A DNA stretch of 64,000 bases from Flectobacillus longus. Its GTDB lineage: Bacteria > Bacteroidota > Bacteroidia > Cytophagales > Spirosomataceae. Of the stretch, positions 45,121 through 51,334 are shown one piece after another. Within the stretch, counting starts at the first letter, position 1, and each line of letters starts with the position of its first letter. A program made the translations under genes and the position numbers. The DNA lies in assembly GCF_030056705.1 (NCBI RefSeq), contig NZ_JASHIC010000006.1, positions 62,001 to 126,000 of the forward strand. Reading direction: 5' to 3'. The notes under the pieces were generated by a model, which was not told where the DNA came from, ran no database searches, and saw nothing but the letters and a program-made list of their open reading frames with translations.

Positions 45121-45868
45121 TGTATAGAAATAAGAGTAAGATAATTAGGATAATAGCCACGACCGTATAGCTCTTATTTTGTGTAGCAACTTCACTTATA
45201 TTCCTAGTGACAATTTGCCCTTTTACCTTCCACATTTGCCACCAAACGTCTAATCTGTCTAAGTATTGGAAGCTGAAATAACCGTTTTCAAGTAGCTCTA
45301 AAGGCTTTTTGATTTGTCCTGTAAAGCTGTATTGAGTGTTTGGTGTCCATACCAAATCATAATAATTTGGCGTAGTAAAATCGGACACCAATACATCATC
45401 AATCAGATAGCCATAATCTCGAAATTGTGCAGGGTCTGACGGCTCAACAACGAGGCGCACTTTTTTCCCTCCTATATCGGCGTATCTAAAGTTTTGTAGA
45501 TATGGGTTAATTAACAATTCTGTGACTTCATGTGACAGTATTAAACTCCAAATCCTATCATATCTAATCCTTGCGTATGGTGTGCCCTTGGGTGCGTAGG
45601 TTTCGTTTTGTTCAGTGACATAATGATACCCATAACTATCTGTATCAATCTGCTCATCTATTGTCACCAACCAACTACCGTATGGTACTTGCTGGATACT
45701 TTCATAGCAAACAATTGAAGCTTGTAGCCCAAAGTATATTTGCTTATCCCAGTACTTTGACACATGGTTTTTAATTTGAAAGTCAATTGCTTTCGTAGCT
45801 TTTTGAACCTCATTAAAACTGATTCTTTTGGTAGTAGCTACAATTGCGACCAGTGGAACATTAGCCAT
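45107..45868 (-). CDS. Predicted zincin-like protein with C-terminal membrane anchor (253 aa)
   Basis: The segment SHEVTELLINP (H113, E114, E117 from the start at 45868) matches the HExxE-type zincin pattern found in scattered phage and bacterial proteins. A C-terminal membrane segment (YTVVAIILIILLLFLY) with a short NGRK tail follows. I chose ATG 45868, which overlaps the upstream stop by 8 bp; 45889 is also in frame. A protease acting during entry or maturation is inference. The third metal ligand is not certain. Confidence 0.65.
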   Translation of the reverse strand: MANVPLVAIVATTKRISFNEVQKATKAIDFQIKNHVSKYWDKQIYFGLQASIVCYESIQQVPYGSWLVTIDEQIDTDSYGYHYVTEQNETYAPKGTPYARIRYDRIWSLILSHEVTELLINPYLQNFRYADIGGKKVRLVVEPSDPAQFRDYGYLIDDVLVSDFTTPNYYDLVWTPNTQYSFTGQIKKPLELLENGYFSFQYLDRLDVWWQMWKVKGQIVTRNISEVATQNKSYTVVAIILIILLLFLYNGRK

Positions 45869-46637
45869 TCTTATACTTTTTGTAAACAATTAGAGCTAGT
45901 AACACAATTATGATAATCCAGACGTAAGTAACTGTTTGTTGCGAGCTAGTGGCTTTCTTTGGCACATACGTTTCAAATCTGTTTAGTGATTCGTATAGAG
46001 CGTTTGATTGATACGCTTCAATAAGATTTTGCACCTTTTGAGCCTGTTTCAAAATATCTTGTTCTTTTTTAGCTTTAAAAGAATCAGAGATAACAGTATC
46101 AAGAATTTGGAAGGTGCTCAGAATTACTCCTATAGGAATCAATACTACAGTAATTTTACTAAGAACTGCTACAACTGTAGCCATACTTGCAAACCCTTCT
46201 AATAGCTTTTTGGTAGTGTTAGCAACGTTTACAACTTCGTCAACTTTTTGTGAGATGCTAGGCGTAATAGTACCATATTCATTTTTGAACTGTTCTATTA
46301 GTTTGGTTAAGACATTAGTTTCATAAATCAATTCATTATTAATTGTTTCATGAAACTTTTCATACCATCTGTCGAAATCTTCTTTTGTTTCAGACTTTGA
46401 CATATTCCCCAAATAACTAATAGCATTAAGGGTATTGTTATAATGAATATCAAAACCAACAAAACCACCATCTCCAAAACCCGTTGGTAATGTTATCGGT
46501 ATATCAAAGGACGTATTCCAGTTGATGAATTTTATATTAGAAAAATCAATTTTAGTTGTGTCAATCGACTCTAAAATCTTGCTATCATCTAATTCATAAC
46601 TGTAAATTTTGCCATCAACTTCATAAGTTACCGTCAT
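45861..46637 (-). CDS. First structural-operon gene: membrane protein with two hydrophobic regions (258 aa)
   Basis: A soluble N-terminal part (1-105) is followed by a helical stretch, a hydrophobic region (ITVVLIPIGVILSTFQIL, about 160-180) and a C-terminal anchor (YVWIIIIVLLALIVY) with a basic end KKYKNG. It has no signal peptide. It is the first gene after the divergent promoter region. I do not recognise a family. Confidence 0.65.
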   Translation of the reverse strand: MTVTYEVDGKIYSYELDDSKILESIDTTKIDFSNIKFINWNTSFDIPITLPTGFGDGGFVGFDIHYNNTLNAISYLGNMSKSETKEDFDRWYEKFHETINNELIYETNVLTKLIEQFKNEYGTITPSISQKVDEVVNVANTTKKLLEGFASMATVVAVLSKITVVLIPIGVILSTFQILDTVISDSFKAKKEQDILKQAQKVQNLIEAYQSNALYESLNRFETYVPKKATSSQQTVTYVWIIIIVLLALIVYKKYKNG

Positions 46638-46659
46638 TAATTCTGCGTTTTATTTGATA

Positions 46660-46712
46660 CAAACTTAAGTGAAAGTTAAGTATAACGAAAATCAAAAGGA
46701 TTTGTAACTTTG
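46660..46712. promoter_or_regulatory. Divergent promoter/operator region of the element
   Basis: A -7 box TAACTTTG (46705-46712) reads toward the small regulator gene, and TAAGTTTG (46667-46660, minus) reads toward the structural operon, with a TTG 25 bp upstream. Between them CTTAA (46664-46668) and TTAAG (46676-46680) form an inverted repeat next to the minus-strand -7 box. This may be the operator that controls the structural operon. Confidence 0.5.
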
Positions 46713-46739
46713 CGAAAACGCAAGTAAAATGATTTAACT

Positions 46740-46982
46740 ATGCAAAACGGCTTTACAAAAAAAGATTTTCAAAGAATGTTTGGTGTTGCTAGAAATATTT
46801 TTTGGTTGTGGTGTGAGGAATTACCAAAGGACGTGGGAATAAAAAAAACCAAACAAACATTTACACCACGTCAAATCTTGTCCATTATACAGGCATTTGG
46901 AGTACCTCCATTTGCAACAGAACAGGAGAGAAAATATATTGATTTGATATGTAGGGCAAATGGAATGCAAAATGAAGGCTAA
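46740..46982 (+). CDS. Small DNA-binding regulator (HTH-like, 80 aa)
   Basis: The protein has the layout of small excisionase/MerR-like winged-helix proteins: FTKKDFQRMFGVARNIFWLWCEE forms a helix-turn-helix, and FTPRQILSIIQAFG a third helix. It is transcribed divergently from the structural operon and 102 bp from it. It could be the operon switch or an excisionase; the two cannot be separated by eye. Confidence 0.65.
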   Translation: MQNGFTKKDFQRMFGVARNIFWLWCEELPKDVGIKKTKQTFTPRQILSIIQAFGVPPFATEQERKYIDLICRANGMQNEG

Positions 46983-47017
46983 ATGAAAGCTAAATTTCTG
47001 CAAAATATAAAAAATAA

Positions 47018-47076
47018 GGACGGACGGATGGATGGACGGACATTGTTGCATATATAGTAAAACGTCCGTCCGTCCA
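47018..47076. repeat. GGAC/GGAT tetranucleotide hairpin 1
   Basis: Six tandem tetranucleotides GGAC-GGAC-GGAT-GGAT-GGAC-GGAC (47018-47041) face three GTCC units (47064-47075) across a 21-nt AT-rich loop with TATATA. Over 13 bp the arms pair with one mismatch. It lies between the regulator gene and a small frame. Confidence 0.85.
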
Positions 47077-47159
47077 ACCTTTTCCTGTTTGATAAAAAAT
47101 ATGTTAGATACTTTACAAAAACTTGTAAAGTATTATAAATTTGCATATCTCTTAAAACA

Positions 47160-47188
47160 AAATGGTCTTGCTGGGAACAAGACCATTT
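47160..47188 (-). terminator. Hairpin after the 44-aa frame
   Basis: AAATGGTCTTG (47160-47170) pairs perfectly with 47178-47188 around a 7-nt loop. On the minus strand it is followed by TTTTGTTTT, as expected for a terminator of the small gene ending at 47209. Confidence 0.6.
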
Positions 47189-47208
47189 ATTTAAGTGAAA
47201 AGATGTGC

Positions 47209-47343
47209 TTACAAATCTTTCAATATGTGAGCACCGTAGTAAATAATCTGTAAGATTTTTACTACAAACGAAAGACCTTTTTCTTCTAGGTCATGGTCTT
47301 TCTCCGATTTTGCCAGCCTGCTGGCGATTTTGTTATTAGACAT
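47209..47343 (-). CDS. Possible small protein (44 aa) in the non-coding zone
   Basis: The frame encodes MSNNKIASRLAKSEKDHDLE, then a more hydrophobic half (GLSFVVKILQIIYYGAHIL). A terminator-like hairpin stands 20 bp past its stop, which supports transcription on this strand. A competing plus-strand frame (47101-47253, 50 aa) overlaps its end. I do not recognise either; the choice is uncertain. Confidence 0.35.
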   Translation of the reverse strand: MSNNKIASRLAKSEKDHDLEEKGLSFVVKILQIIYYGAHILKDL

Positions 47344-47390
47344 AATATTCTATGTTTAATTTCGAGGATATTCTCGAGTTACAAATGTTC

Positions 47391-47427
47391 AAAAAGGCAT
47401 CTGATTATCCAAATCAGATGCCTTTTT
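47391..47427. terminator. Strong bidirectional hairpin
   Basis: A 16-bp perfect stem AAAAAGGCATCTGATT (47391-47406) with 47412-47427, loop of 5 nt, and A and T tracts at the ends. Confidence 0.75.
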
Positions 47428-47483
47428 TGTGCCCAAAGGGCATAGTTTTTTAGTATATACGTCACTTTATGAGAGAAATTTCA

Positions 47484-47535
47484 GGATGGACGGACGGACG
47501 AAAGCAGTAGATATATAATCGTCCGTCCGTCCATC
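47484..47535. repeat. GGAC tetranucleotide hairpin 2
   Basis: GATGGACGGACGGACG (47485-47500) pairs perfectly with 47520-47535 (16 bp) around a 19-nt AT-rich loop that again contains ATATATAA. It mirrors hairpin 1, 408 bp to the left. The pair may mark a replication origin or a protein-binding platform of the element. Confidence 0.88.
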
Positions 47536-47822
47536 TGTATATGGAGGGGCGGATATGTGGTATTAACTTAATTGTAAATATCCACTAAGTCAGTAGTTTA
47601 AAGGATGTTATGAAATTTTGTCAGGTTTCTATTTAAGGGTATAAATATTGTAGACTATATGCCAGAACGTTCTAATTAGTTACTACTTATCTAATTTTCT
47701 AGAAAAAAGTAGCAGGCTTCTAACTTATCTTCACCTGTTGAATGAAGAGGCGTAAAATCCCTATAACTTGTATAAAAAGGGTAGCAAGCTATAGGTTAAA
47801 CCATTACCCTCAATTTTATAAT
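47536..47822. other. Gap before the HNH gene, no gene supported
   Basis: The stretch is AT-rich and shows no convincing coding frame. A frame upstream of and joined to the HNH gene (from 47742) lacks family resemblance. Confidence 0.4.
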
Positions 47823-48125
47823 ATGGCTTTTAATGAATTACAAATTCAAGCAGTTTGGGAAAAAGCATCAATTGTTCAAGGAGTTAATCCAAATGAATGG
47901 CGGAAAGACCAGTGTAGTGCGTGGATATCACGCAATGCTTACGGAAATAGAAATAGCAATTATGGTTGGGAAATCGACCATATCACTGCTAAAGCGAATG
48001 GAGGAAGTGATGCACTAAGTAATCTTAGACCACTTCACTGGAATAATAATGCATCCAGACAAGATGGTAGACTAGTATGTGTAATAAAATCCCAAGGTAA
48101 TATAAATACCAGAGTTACCAGTTAG
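47823..48125 (+). CDS. Small HNH endonuclease-like protein
   Basis: The 100-residue protein has the HNH core WEIDHITAKANGGSDALSNLRPLHWNNN, with D-H, N and a final H in the usual order. It lacks the CxxC zinc pairs of some HNH proteins. I chose MAFNELQIQAVW (47823). Possible roles are a nicking or cleavage enzyme for replication or packaging, or a self-mobile HNH. It lies next to the hairpin zone. Confidence 0.72.
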   Translation: MAFNELQIQAVWEKASIVQGVNPNEWRKDQCSAWISRNAYGNRNSNYGWEIDHITAKANGGSDALSNLRPLHWNNNASRQDGRLVCVIKSQGNINTRVTS

Positions 48126-48210
48126 ATTATTACATGTAAAAGGTGTGCAACTGTACATTATTCGTATCAACTTTGTTAGAAAAAGATACAATAAAATAAC
48201 AGGTTAAAAT

Positions 48211-48269
48211 TTATTGCCCTCTTTCTCAATGACATATAGTCATGATTTTGAGAGAAAGAGGGTCAATAA
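48211..48269. terminator. Long hairpin between convergent HNH and helicase genes
   Basis: TTATTG-CCCTCTTTCTC pairs with GAGAAAGAGGG-CAATAA with small bulges, and an inner ATGAC/GTCAT stem adds to it. The 59-nt structure separates the two convergent transcripts. Confidence 0.65.
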
Positions 48270-48292
48270 AATGTCATATTGTCACCTGTTAG

Positions 48293-49462
48293 TTAAGGGA
48301 AAATTTGTAATTGAGAATTATTTGCTAGATACCATAAATTTTCTTTTTCAAAAATTAGCTCTAATTTCTTCATACTATCAATGTATCTGCCTGCACGTTT
48401 ACGACAAGCATCAGCGGATTCATTCTTTTTAGATACCTGATACATTTTTACGTATTTTAGAAGTTCGGCACTGTTCAATCCAGTACCTTGTGCTTTGTCG
48501 TAAACTTGTTTTAGAATATCAACACATTCAAGTTTTCTTTTGTCTTCATTTGCCTGTTCTGTTTTCAATTTCTCAACAAGTTCAGCCGAACAACTTCGTG
48601 GGATACCAGAATCAGATTCCCAGTATATTTCATCAAACATTTTCCCACGTCTAAGAAAAAGAGGTTTGATAACACGCACCTTCTTTGCTTCGTCGTATCG
48701 TACTGAAATTGTACCTTGACATTTTCGTGCGGCTTCTGCACCAATATGCCCTCTCATTTTACCACTTTCGCCATTTTCATGGATACAAGCAATAATACAG
48801 GTATTCCGAACTGTACTTTCTTTCATTAGGTATCTAATTAGCATCACAGAGCTAGTTTCATCATTTGAGCTAGGGATTAAATCCGTAATACCGTCCAATA
48901 CAATCATGTAGATGTTCGGGATTTGGTCGAATATTGCAACTAAATGTTCTAAGCATTGCAGATAATCAAAATCACGCCAATTAAGTACAAGGAAGTTTTC
49001 AGGCTCTTTTTTCAATCCAGTAAGTTTAATTACTTCATTGTAAAATTCGTAAGTATCTGCGGGGTTTTGTTCCGTATCTATGTAAATGACATACTGTCCT
49101 TCACAGTAGTTTGATTTTATACCTAATGAGTCAAAATCAGTTGGAATTTCTTTCATGAGTGCCGTAGCTAATACCATCTTTGTAATAGTAGATTTACCAG
49201 CTTTGGGCTTGCCACTAATCATTGAAATATCTCCCTTGACGGCATATCGTGACCCAGAAATAAATACTGTTGGAATAATAGGTTTAATCTCCACTTTCCT
49301 ATCTATTCTTTTCGATAGAATTTGATTTATTGATAAACTGCTAGATTGTGGAATACTATAAGATTTTGGCGCAACCTTTGGGTTTTCTAATGGAATAATT
49401 TTGGGTGTCTCCTTATTCTCATTAAGCAATGCTTTCTTTTGTTTTGCTGTGATATTTGTCAT
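48293..49462 (-). CDS. RepA-like RecA-fold ATPase/helicase of the element
   Basis: The 389-residue protein has an N-terminal Pro/Ser-rich stretch, a RecA-like core with Walker A SGKPKAGKST (84-92, K90) and a Walker B segment IYMIVLDGITDL, and the CIHENGE region of the AAA_25/RepA group. Such proteins are replicative helicases of plasmids and phages. It is the only P-loop ATPase in the element apart from none in the structural operon, so it is unlikely to be a packaging motor. It overlaps the upstream gene by 4 bp (ATGA). Confidence 0.8.
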   Translation of the reverse strand: MTNITAKQKKALLNENKETPKIIPLENPKVAPKSYSIPQSSSLSINQILSKRIDRKVEIKPIIPTVFISGSRYAVKGDISMISGKPKAGKSTITKMVLATALMKEIPTDFDSLGIKSNYCEGQYVIYIDTEQNPADTYEFYNEVIKLTGLKKEPENFLVLNWRDFDYLQCLEHLVAIFDQIPNIYMIVLDGITDLIPSSNDETSSVMLIRYLMKESTVRNTCIIACIHENGESGKMRGHIGAEAARKCQGTISVRYDEAKKVRVIKPLFLRRGKMFDEIYWESDSGIPRSCSAELVEKLKTEQANEDKRKLECVDILKQVYDKAQGTGLNSAELLKYVKMYQVSKKNESADACRKRAGRYIDSMKKLELIFEKENLWYLANNSQLQIFP

Positions 49463-49767
49463 GGTTGCTGTTTTTTGATTCTGAGTAATTCTTTAAGTCG
49501 TTGCAATGCTATTCGAAGAAATAAATCAGATTGCTGTTGCTCAAATGAAAGTTGCTCTTTTAAGTTTTCAATTCGTAGTAGAAGAATTTGATTCTCTTTT
49601 TCTAGTGCTTTTCTTCGTATGTACTCGTTCTTGTAATATCTTTCACACATTAAAATCATATCTTCTACCATTTCCAAATAATCCAAATCATACGAAGTAC
49701 TTGCTTTGCCTACTCTAGTTTTATGCCATCGCCAAAACTTTTTAATTAGAGTTCTATGTTCTTCCAT
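49459..49767 (-). CDS. Uncharacterised coiled-coil protein in the replication operon
   Basis: The 102-residue protein is basic at both ends, with a coiled coil in the C-terminal half (ALEKENQILLLRIENLKEQL). Its end overlaps the helicase start by 4 bp, so it is translationally coupled to it. It may help load or regulate the helicase (inference). The family is not recognised. Confidence 0.6.
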   Translation of the reverse strand: MEEHRTLIKKFWRWHKTRVGKASTSYDLDYLEMVEDMILMCERYYKNEYIRRKALEKENQILLLRIENLKEQLSFEQQQSDLFLRIALQRLKELLRIKKQQP

Positions 49768-49772
49768 ACTGA

Positions 49773-50120
49773 TTAGAGAGTAGAGAATAGATTGATTTGA
49801 GATTTTGTACTTTCGATTTGTTTTGCTTTCTCTCTTATCTTTTCCACATCGGTAAGAGTGTATTTCATTTTGATTGTATCCTCACAAAACGTCTGAACCA
49901 TTAGCCCAACAATTTCAGAGTTGAAATTATCGTTCTTCGTTTCGATAGTCTGTACTCTATTAAAAGATTGCCATAGGGTTTGCTCGTTGCCTCCTGAAAG
50001 CTCGATAAGCTTTTCTTTAAACTCAACTTGTTTGTATCTAGGTGCATTAATGTAGACAGTCCAAAGAAAGTTGCCGTTTAATCTTTTGGGGGTTGCTGTG
50101 GTTTTCATTGTCTTTACCAT
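49773..50120 (-). CDS. Uncharacterised first gene of the replication operon (115 aa)
   Basis: The protein has a basic N terminus (KTTATPKRLNG) and helical segments, and no membrane span. A second ATG (50108) lies four codons in. It is 5 bp upstream of the coiled-coil gene and is preceded by a TTG-N20-TACGTTTG promoter. I do not recognise a family. Confidence 0.6.
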   Translation of the reverse strand: MVKTMKTTATPKRLNGNFLWTVYINAPRYKQVEFKEKLIELSGGNEQTLWQSFNRVQTIETKNDNFNSEIVGLMVQTFCEDTIKMKYTLTDVEKIREKAKQIESTKSQINLFSTL

Positions 50121-50181
50121 AGGTCTTAAATTTATTTATAATGATATTACTAATACTGTTTATTGTTATATTTGTAGTATA

Positions 50182-50233
50182 GTTCTGTTATTTTTAACAG
50201 TACAAACGTAGCAATAACGTAGTATTTACGCAA
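50182..50233 (-). promoter_or_regulatory. Promoter of the replication operon with overlapping palindrome
   Basis: On the minus strand TTG (50233-50231), a 20-nt spacer and TACGTTTG (50210-50203) match the consensus. Just downstream, CTGTTA (50185-50190) and TAACAG (50195-50200) form an inverted repeat around TTTT, at the expected start of transcription. The divergent HTH gene product is a candidate binder. Confidence 0.55.
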
Positions 50234-50253
50234 GAAAAAAGCCAATATATTTT

Positions 50254-50583
50254 ATGGAACTAACTAAGGAAATGATTAAAGATGCGATTAAGCGCAAGGG
50301 AATCACGGAGTTAGAGCTCTGTAATGCAGTAGGTTATTCGCAACCATCACTGCATAGATTTTACTCAAGTGGTAAGATTAGAGCTAGGAACGCAAAAAAG
50401 ATAATTGAGTTTATTGAGCAGGACGCAAAGAATACGAACAATACGCAAGTGGAACGTAGTATTCCAGACACAGGAATGTTTGATAGATTGATAAAAAGAA
50501 TTGAAGAACTGACTATTGAGAACTTTACTCTAAAGAAGGAACTGGGAAAGTTTGACGGTGCTTATTTTGCCCTCGGTGCTTAA
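50254..50583 (+). CDS. Helix-turn-helix repressor-like protein
   Basis: The 109-residue protein has an N-terminal XRE-like HTH (MIKDAIKRKGITELELCNAVGYSQPSLHRF: helices at about 5-13, 17-24 and 28-37) and a C-terminal coiled coil (FDRLIKRIEELTIENFTLKKEL) for dimerisation. It is divergent from the replication operon and probably controls it in the way of a phage repressor. A -7 box TATATTTG lies at 50167-50174. Confidence 0.78.
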   Translation: MELTKEMIKDAIKRKGITELELCNAVGYSQPSLHRFYSSGKIRARNAKKIIEFIEQDAKNTNNTQVERSIPDTGMFDRLIKRIEELTIENFTLKKELGKFDGAYFALGA

Positions 50584-50599
50584 TTTTTTTTTGAATTTA

Positions 50600-50620
50600 G
50601 GTACTGAAATAGGTACTGAA
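50600..50620. promoter_or_regulatory. Candidate integrase arm sites, right
   Basis: Two direct repeats TAGGTACTGA, with GTACT at 50601 and 50613, lie 12 bp apart just inside attR. The left end of the element carries the same word with the same spacing. Confidence 0.4.
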
Positions 50621-50677
50621 TGCAAGGATGGCTTGCAACGGGCTACAAATCAGACTATTACCTTGATTGTTTAAGTA

Positions 50678-50690
50678 CAGGAGAGGGAGC
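50678..50690. other. attR core
   Basis: CAGGAGAGGGAGC repeats the 3' end of tRNA-Asn exactly and marks the right boundary of the element. The sequence after it (50692-50726) is a terminator hairpin, probably the original terminator of the tRNA before insertion. Confidence 0.85.
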
Positions 50691-50691
50691 T

Positions 50692-50726
50692 AAAAGCCTT
50701 AAGTCGAAAGATTTAAGGCTTTTTTG
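50692..50726. terminator. Hairpin at the right junction
   Basis: AAAAGCCTTAA (50692-50702) pairs with TTAAGGCTTTT (50713-50723), followed by T residues. It may be the former tRNA-Asn terminator, and it could also end the minus-strand fragment downstream. Confidence 0.75.
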
Positions 50727-50729
50727 TTG

Positions 50730-51044
50730 TTAATTTGTTACTGAATAAATTGATGCCAACTGGTCATAAATATCTTTTGTAAGCTTTGCCATTGGACGTT
50801 TTTCAAAATCTTCTTTATTCAAATAGTTGGCAAAGGCAATTCGGTATAATTCCTCTTTATTCAAATCGTTAAATTGTGTTGCCAATACTTCTAAGTAGCG
50901 CCCACTTGTTTTATAAAACTTGGCAATTATTTCCGCCGCAATATCTCCATGCTCTGCATAAATCACATTTAACCCAAATACATCATCGTTGTTCTTTACT
51001 TGAGGAAACTTGTTTTTATCATAGTCGAGTCTAATTTTACAAGT
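50730..51044 (-). pseudogene. N-terminally truncated gene remnant, family unknown
   Basis: The open frame from 51044 to the stop at 50730 encodes about 104 residues, with sequence that looks coding well upstream of the first possible start (a GTG at 50966): LDYDKNKFPQ is followed by VFGLNVIYAEHGDIAAEIIA. A TGA and no start precede it, so it is probably the C-terminal end of a lost gene. I cannot name it. Confidence 0.5.
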
Positions 51045-51222
51045 TCAGTTTATCCTAACTACACATAATACCGCTAATATTTCTAATGATTTGTTGCGAC
51101 CAGATTGTTATTTCTTGATGTACAAACAATTTATTCGCTCCTTAGCCAAAAGCACGTCAAAAGAACTAAGAGAGGCTCATAATATCGAAAAAATGTATAA
51201 AGCTGGTTCGTTCAATGCCTAA
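51025..51222 (+). pseudogene. C-terminal remnant of an AAA/ABC-type ATPase
   Basis: The frame reads VQFILTTHNTANI, then LLRPDCYFLMYK and a helical tail, ending at the TAA at 51220-51222. The TTHN-T motif with DLLRPD is the H-loop region of AAA15/AbiLi-like ATPases that pair with a second gene. Everything upstream, including the Walker motifs, is missing, as a stop lies at 51022-51024. It is a fragment left at a rearrangement junction. Confidence 0.6.
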
Positions 51223-51334
51223 TGAAATACTATTTGTCTTTGAAGGAGAAAAGACAGAAAAACAAATTGTAGATAATCTGACCCAATATTTTATTTCTAA
51301 AAACTCAGTTGTGCAAAGAACTTTCAGCAGGTGA
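51215..51334 (+). pseudogene. N-terminal fragment of the partner gene (RloB/TOPRIM-like)
   Basis: An ATG 8 bp before the stop of the ATPase fragment starts MPNEILFVFEGEKTEKQIVD, a beta strand followed by EGxKTE as in RloB/TOPRIM-like partners of AAA15 ATPases. It runs for 39 residues and then enters the end of pnuC, so most of the gene is gone. Together with the previous remnant it shows a degraded defence-like operon (inference). Confidence 0.5.

Larger units (their letters stand above)
36103..50690. mobile_element. Integrated provirus-like element at tRNA-Asn (about 14.6 kb)
   Basis: The element is bounded by a 13-bp direct repeat CAGGAGAGGGAGC at 36103-36115 (tRNA 3' end) and 50678-50690. 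Contents: an integrase and lipoprotein on the plus strand at the left end; a minus-strand operon of about 16 genes (37961-46637) rich in membrane-anchored proteins, with a carbohydrate-binding spike and a P5/lysozyme-like protein; a hairpin-rich non-coding zone; and an HNH protein, a RepA-like helicase and regulators at the right. There is no terminase, portal, protease, tail tube or tape measure. The best fit is a tailless, probably membrane-containing phage (inference). A conjugative element is unlikely, as no relaxase or T4SS gene is seen. Confidence 0.85.

Noticed and set aside
47101-47253. Plus-strand frame of 50 residues (MLDTLQKLVKYY...) between the two hairpins
   Set aside because: It contains a perfect hairpin that serves better as terminator of the opposite-strand frame, and it has no family resemblance or clear promoter.
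47018-47535. GGAC/GTCC repeats considered as a CRISPR array
   Set aside because: The units are tetranucleotides forming two inverted hairpins, not direct repeats of 25-40 bp with unique spacers, and no cas genes are present.
36103-50690. The element considered as an integrative conjugative element or filamentous prophage
   Set aside because: No relaxase, T4SS or MobA-like gene is seen, and no Zot-like assembly ATPase or short major coat protein with a signal peptide as needed for an inovirus.
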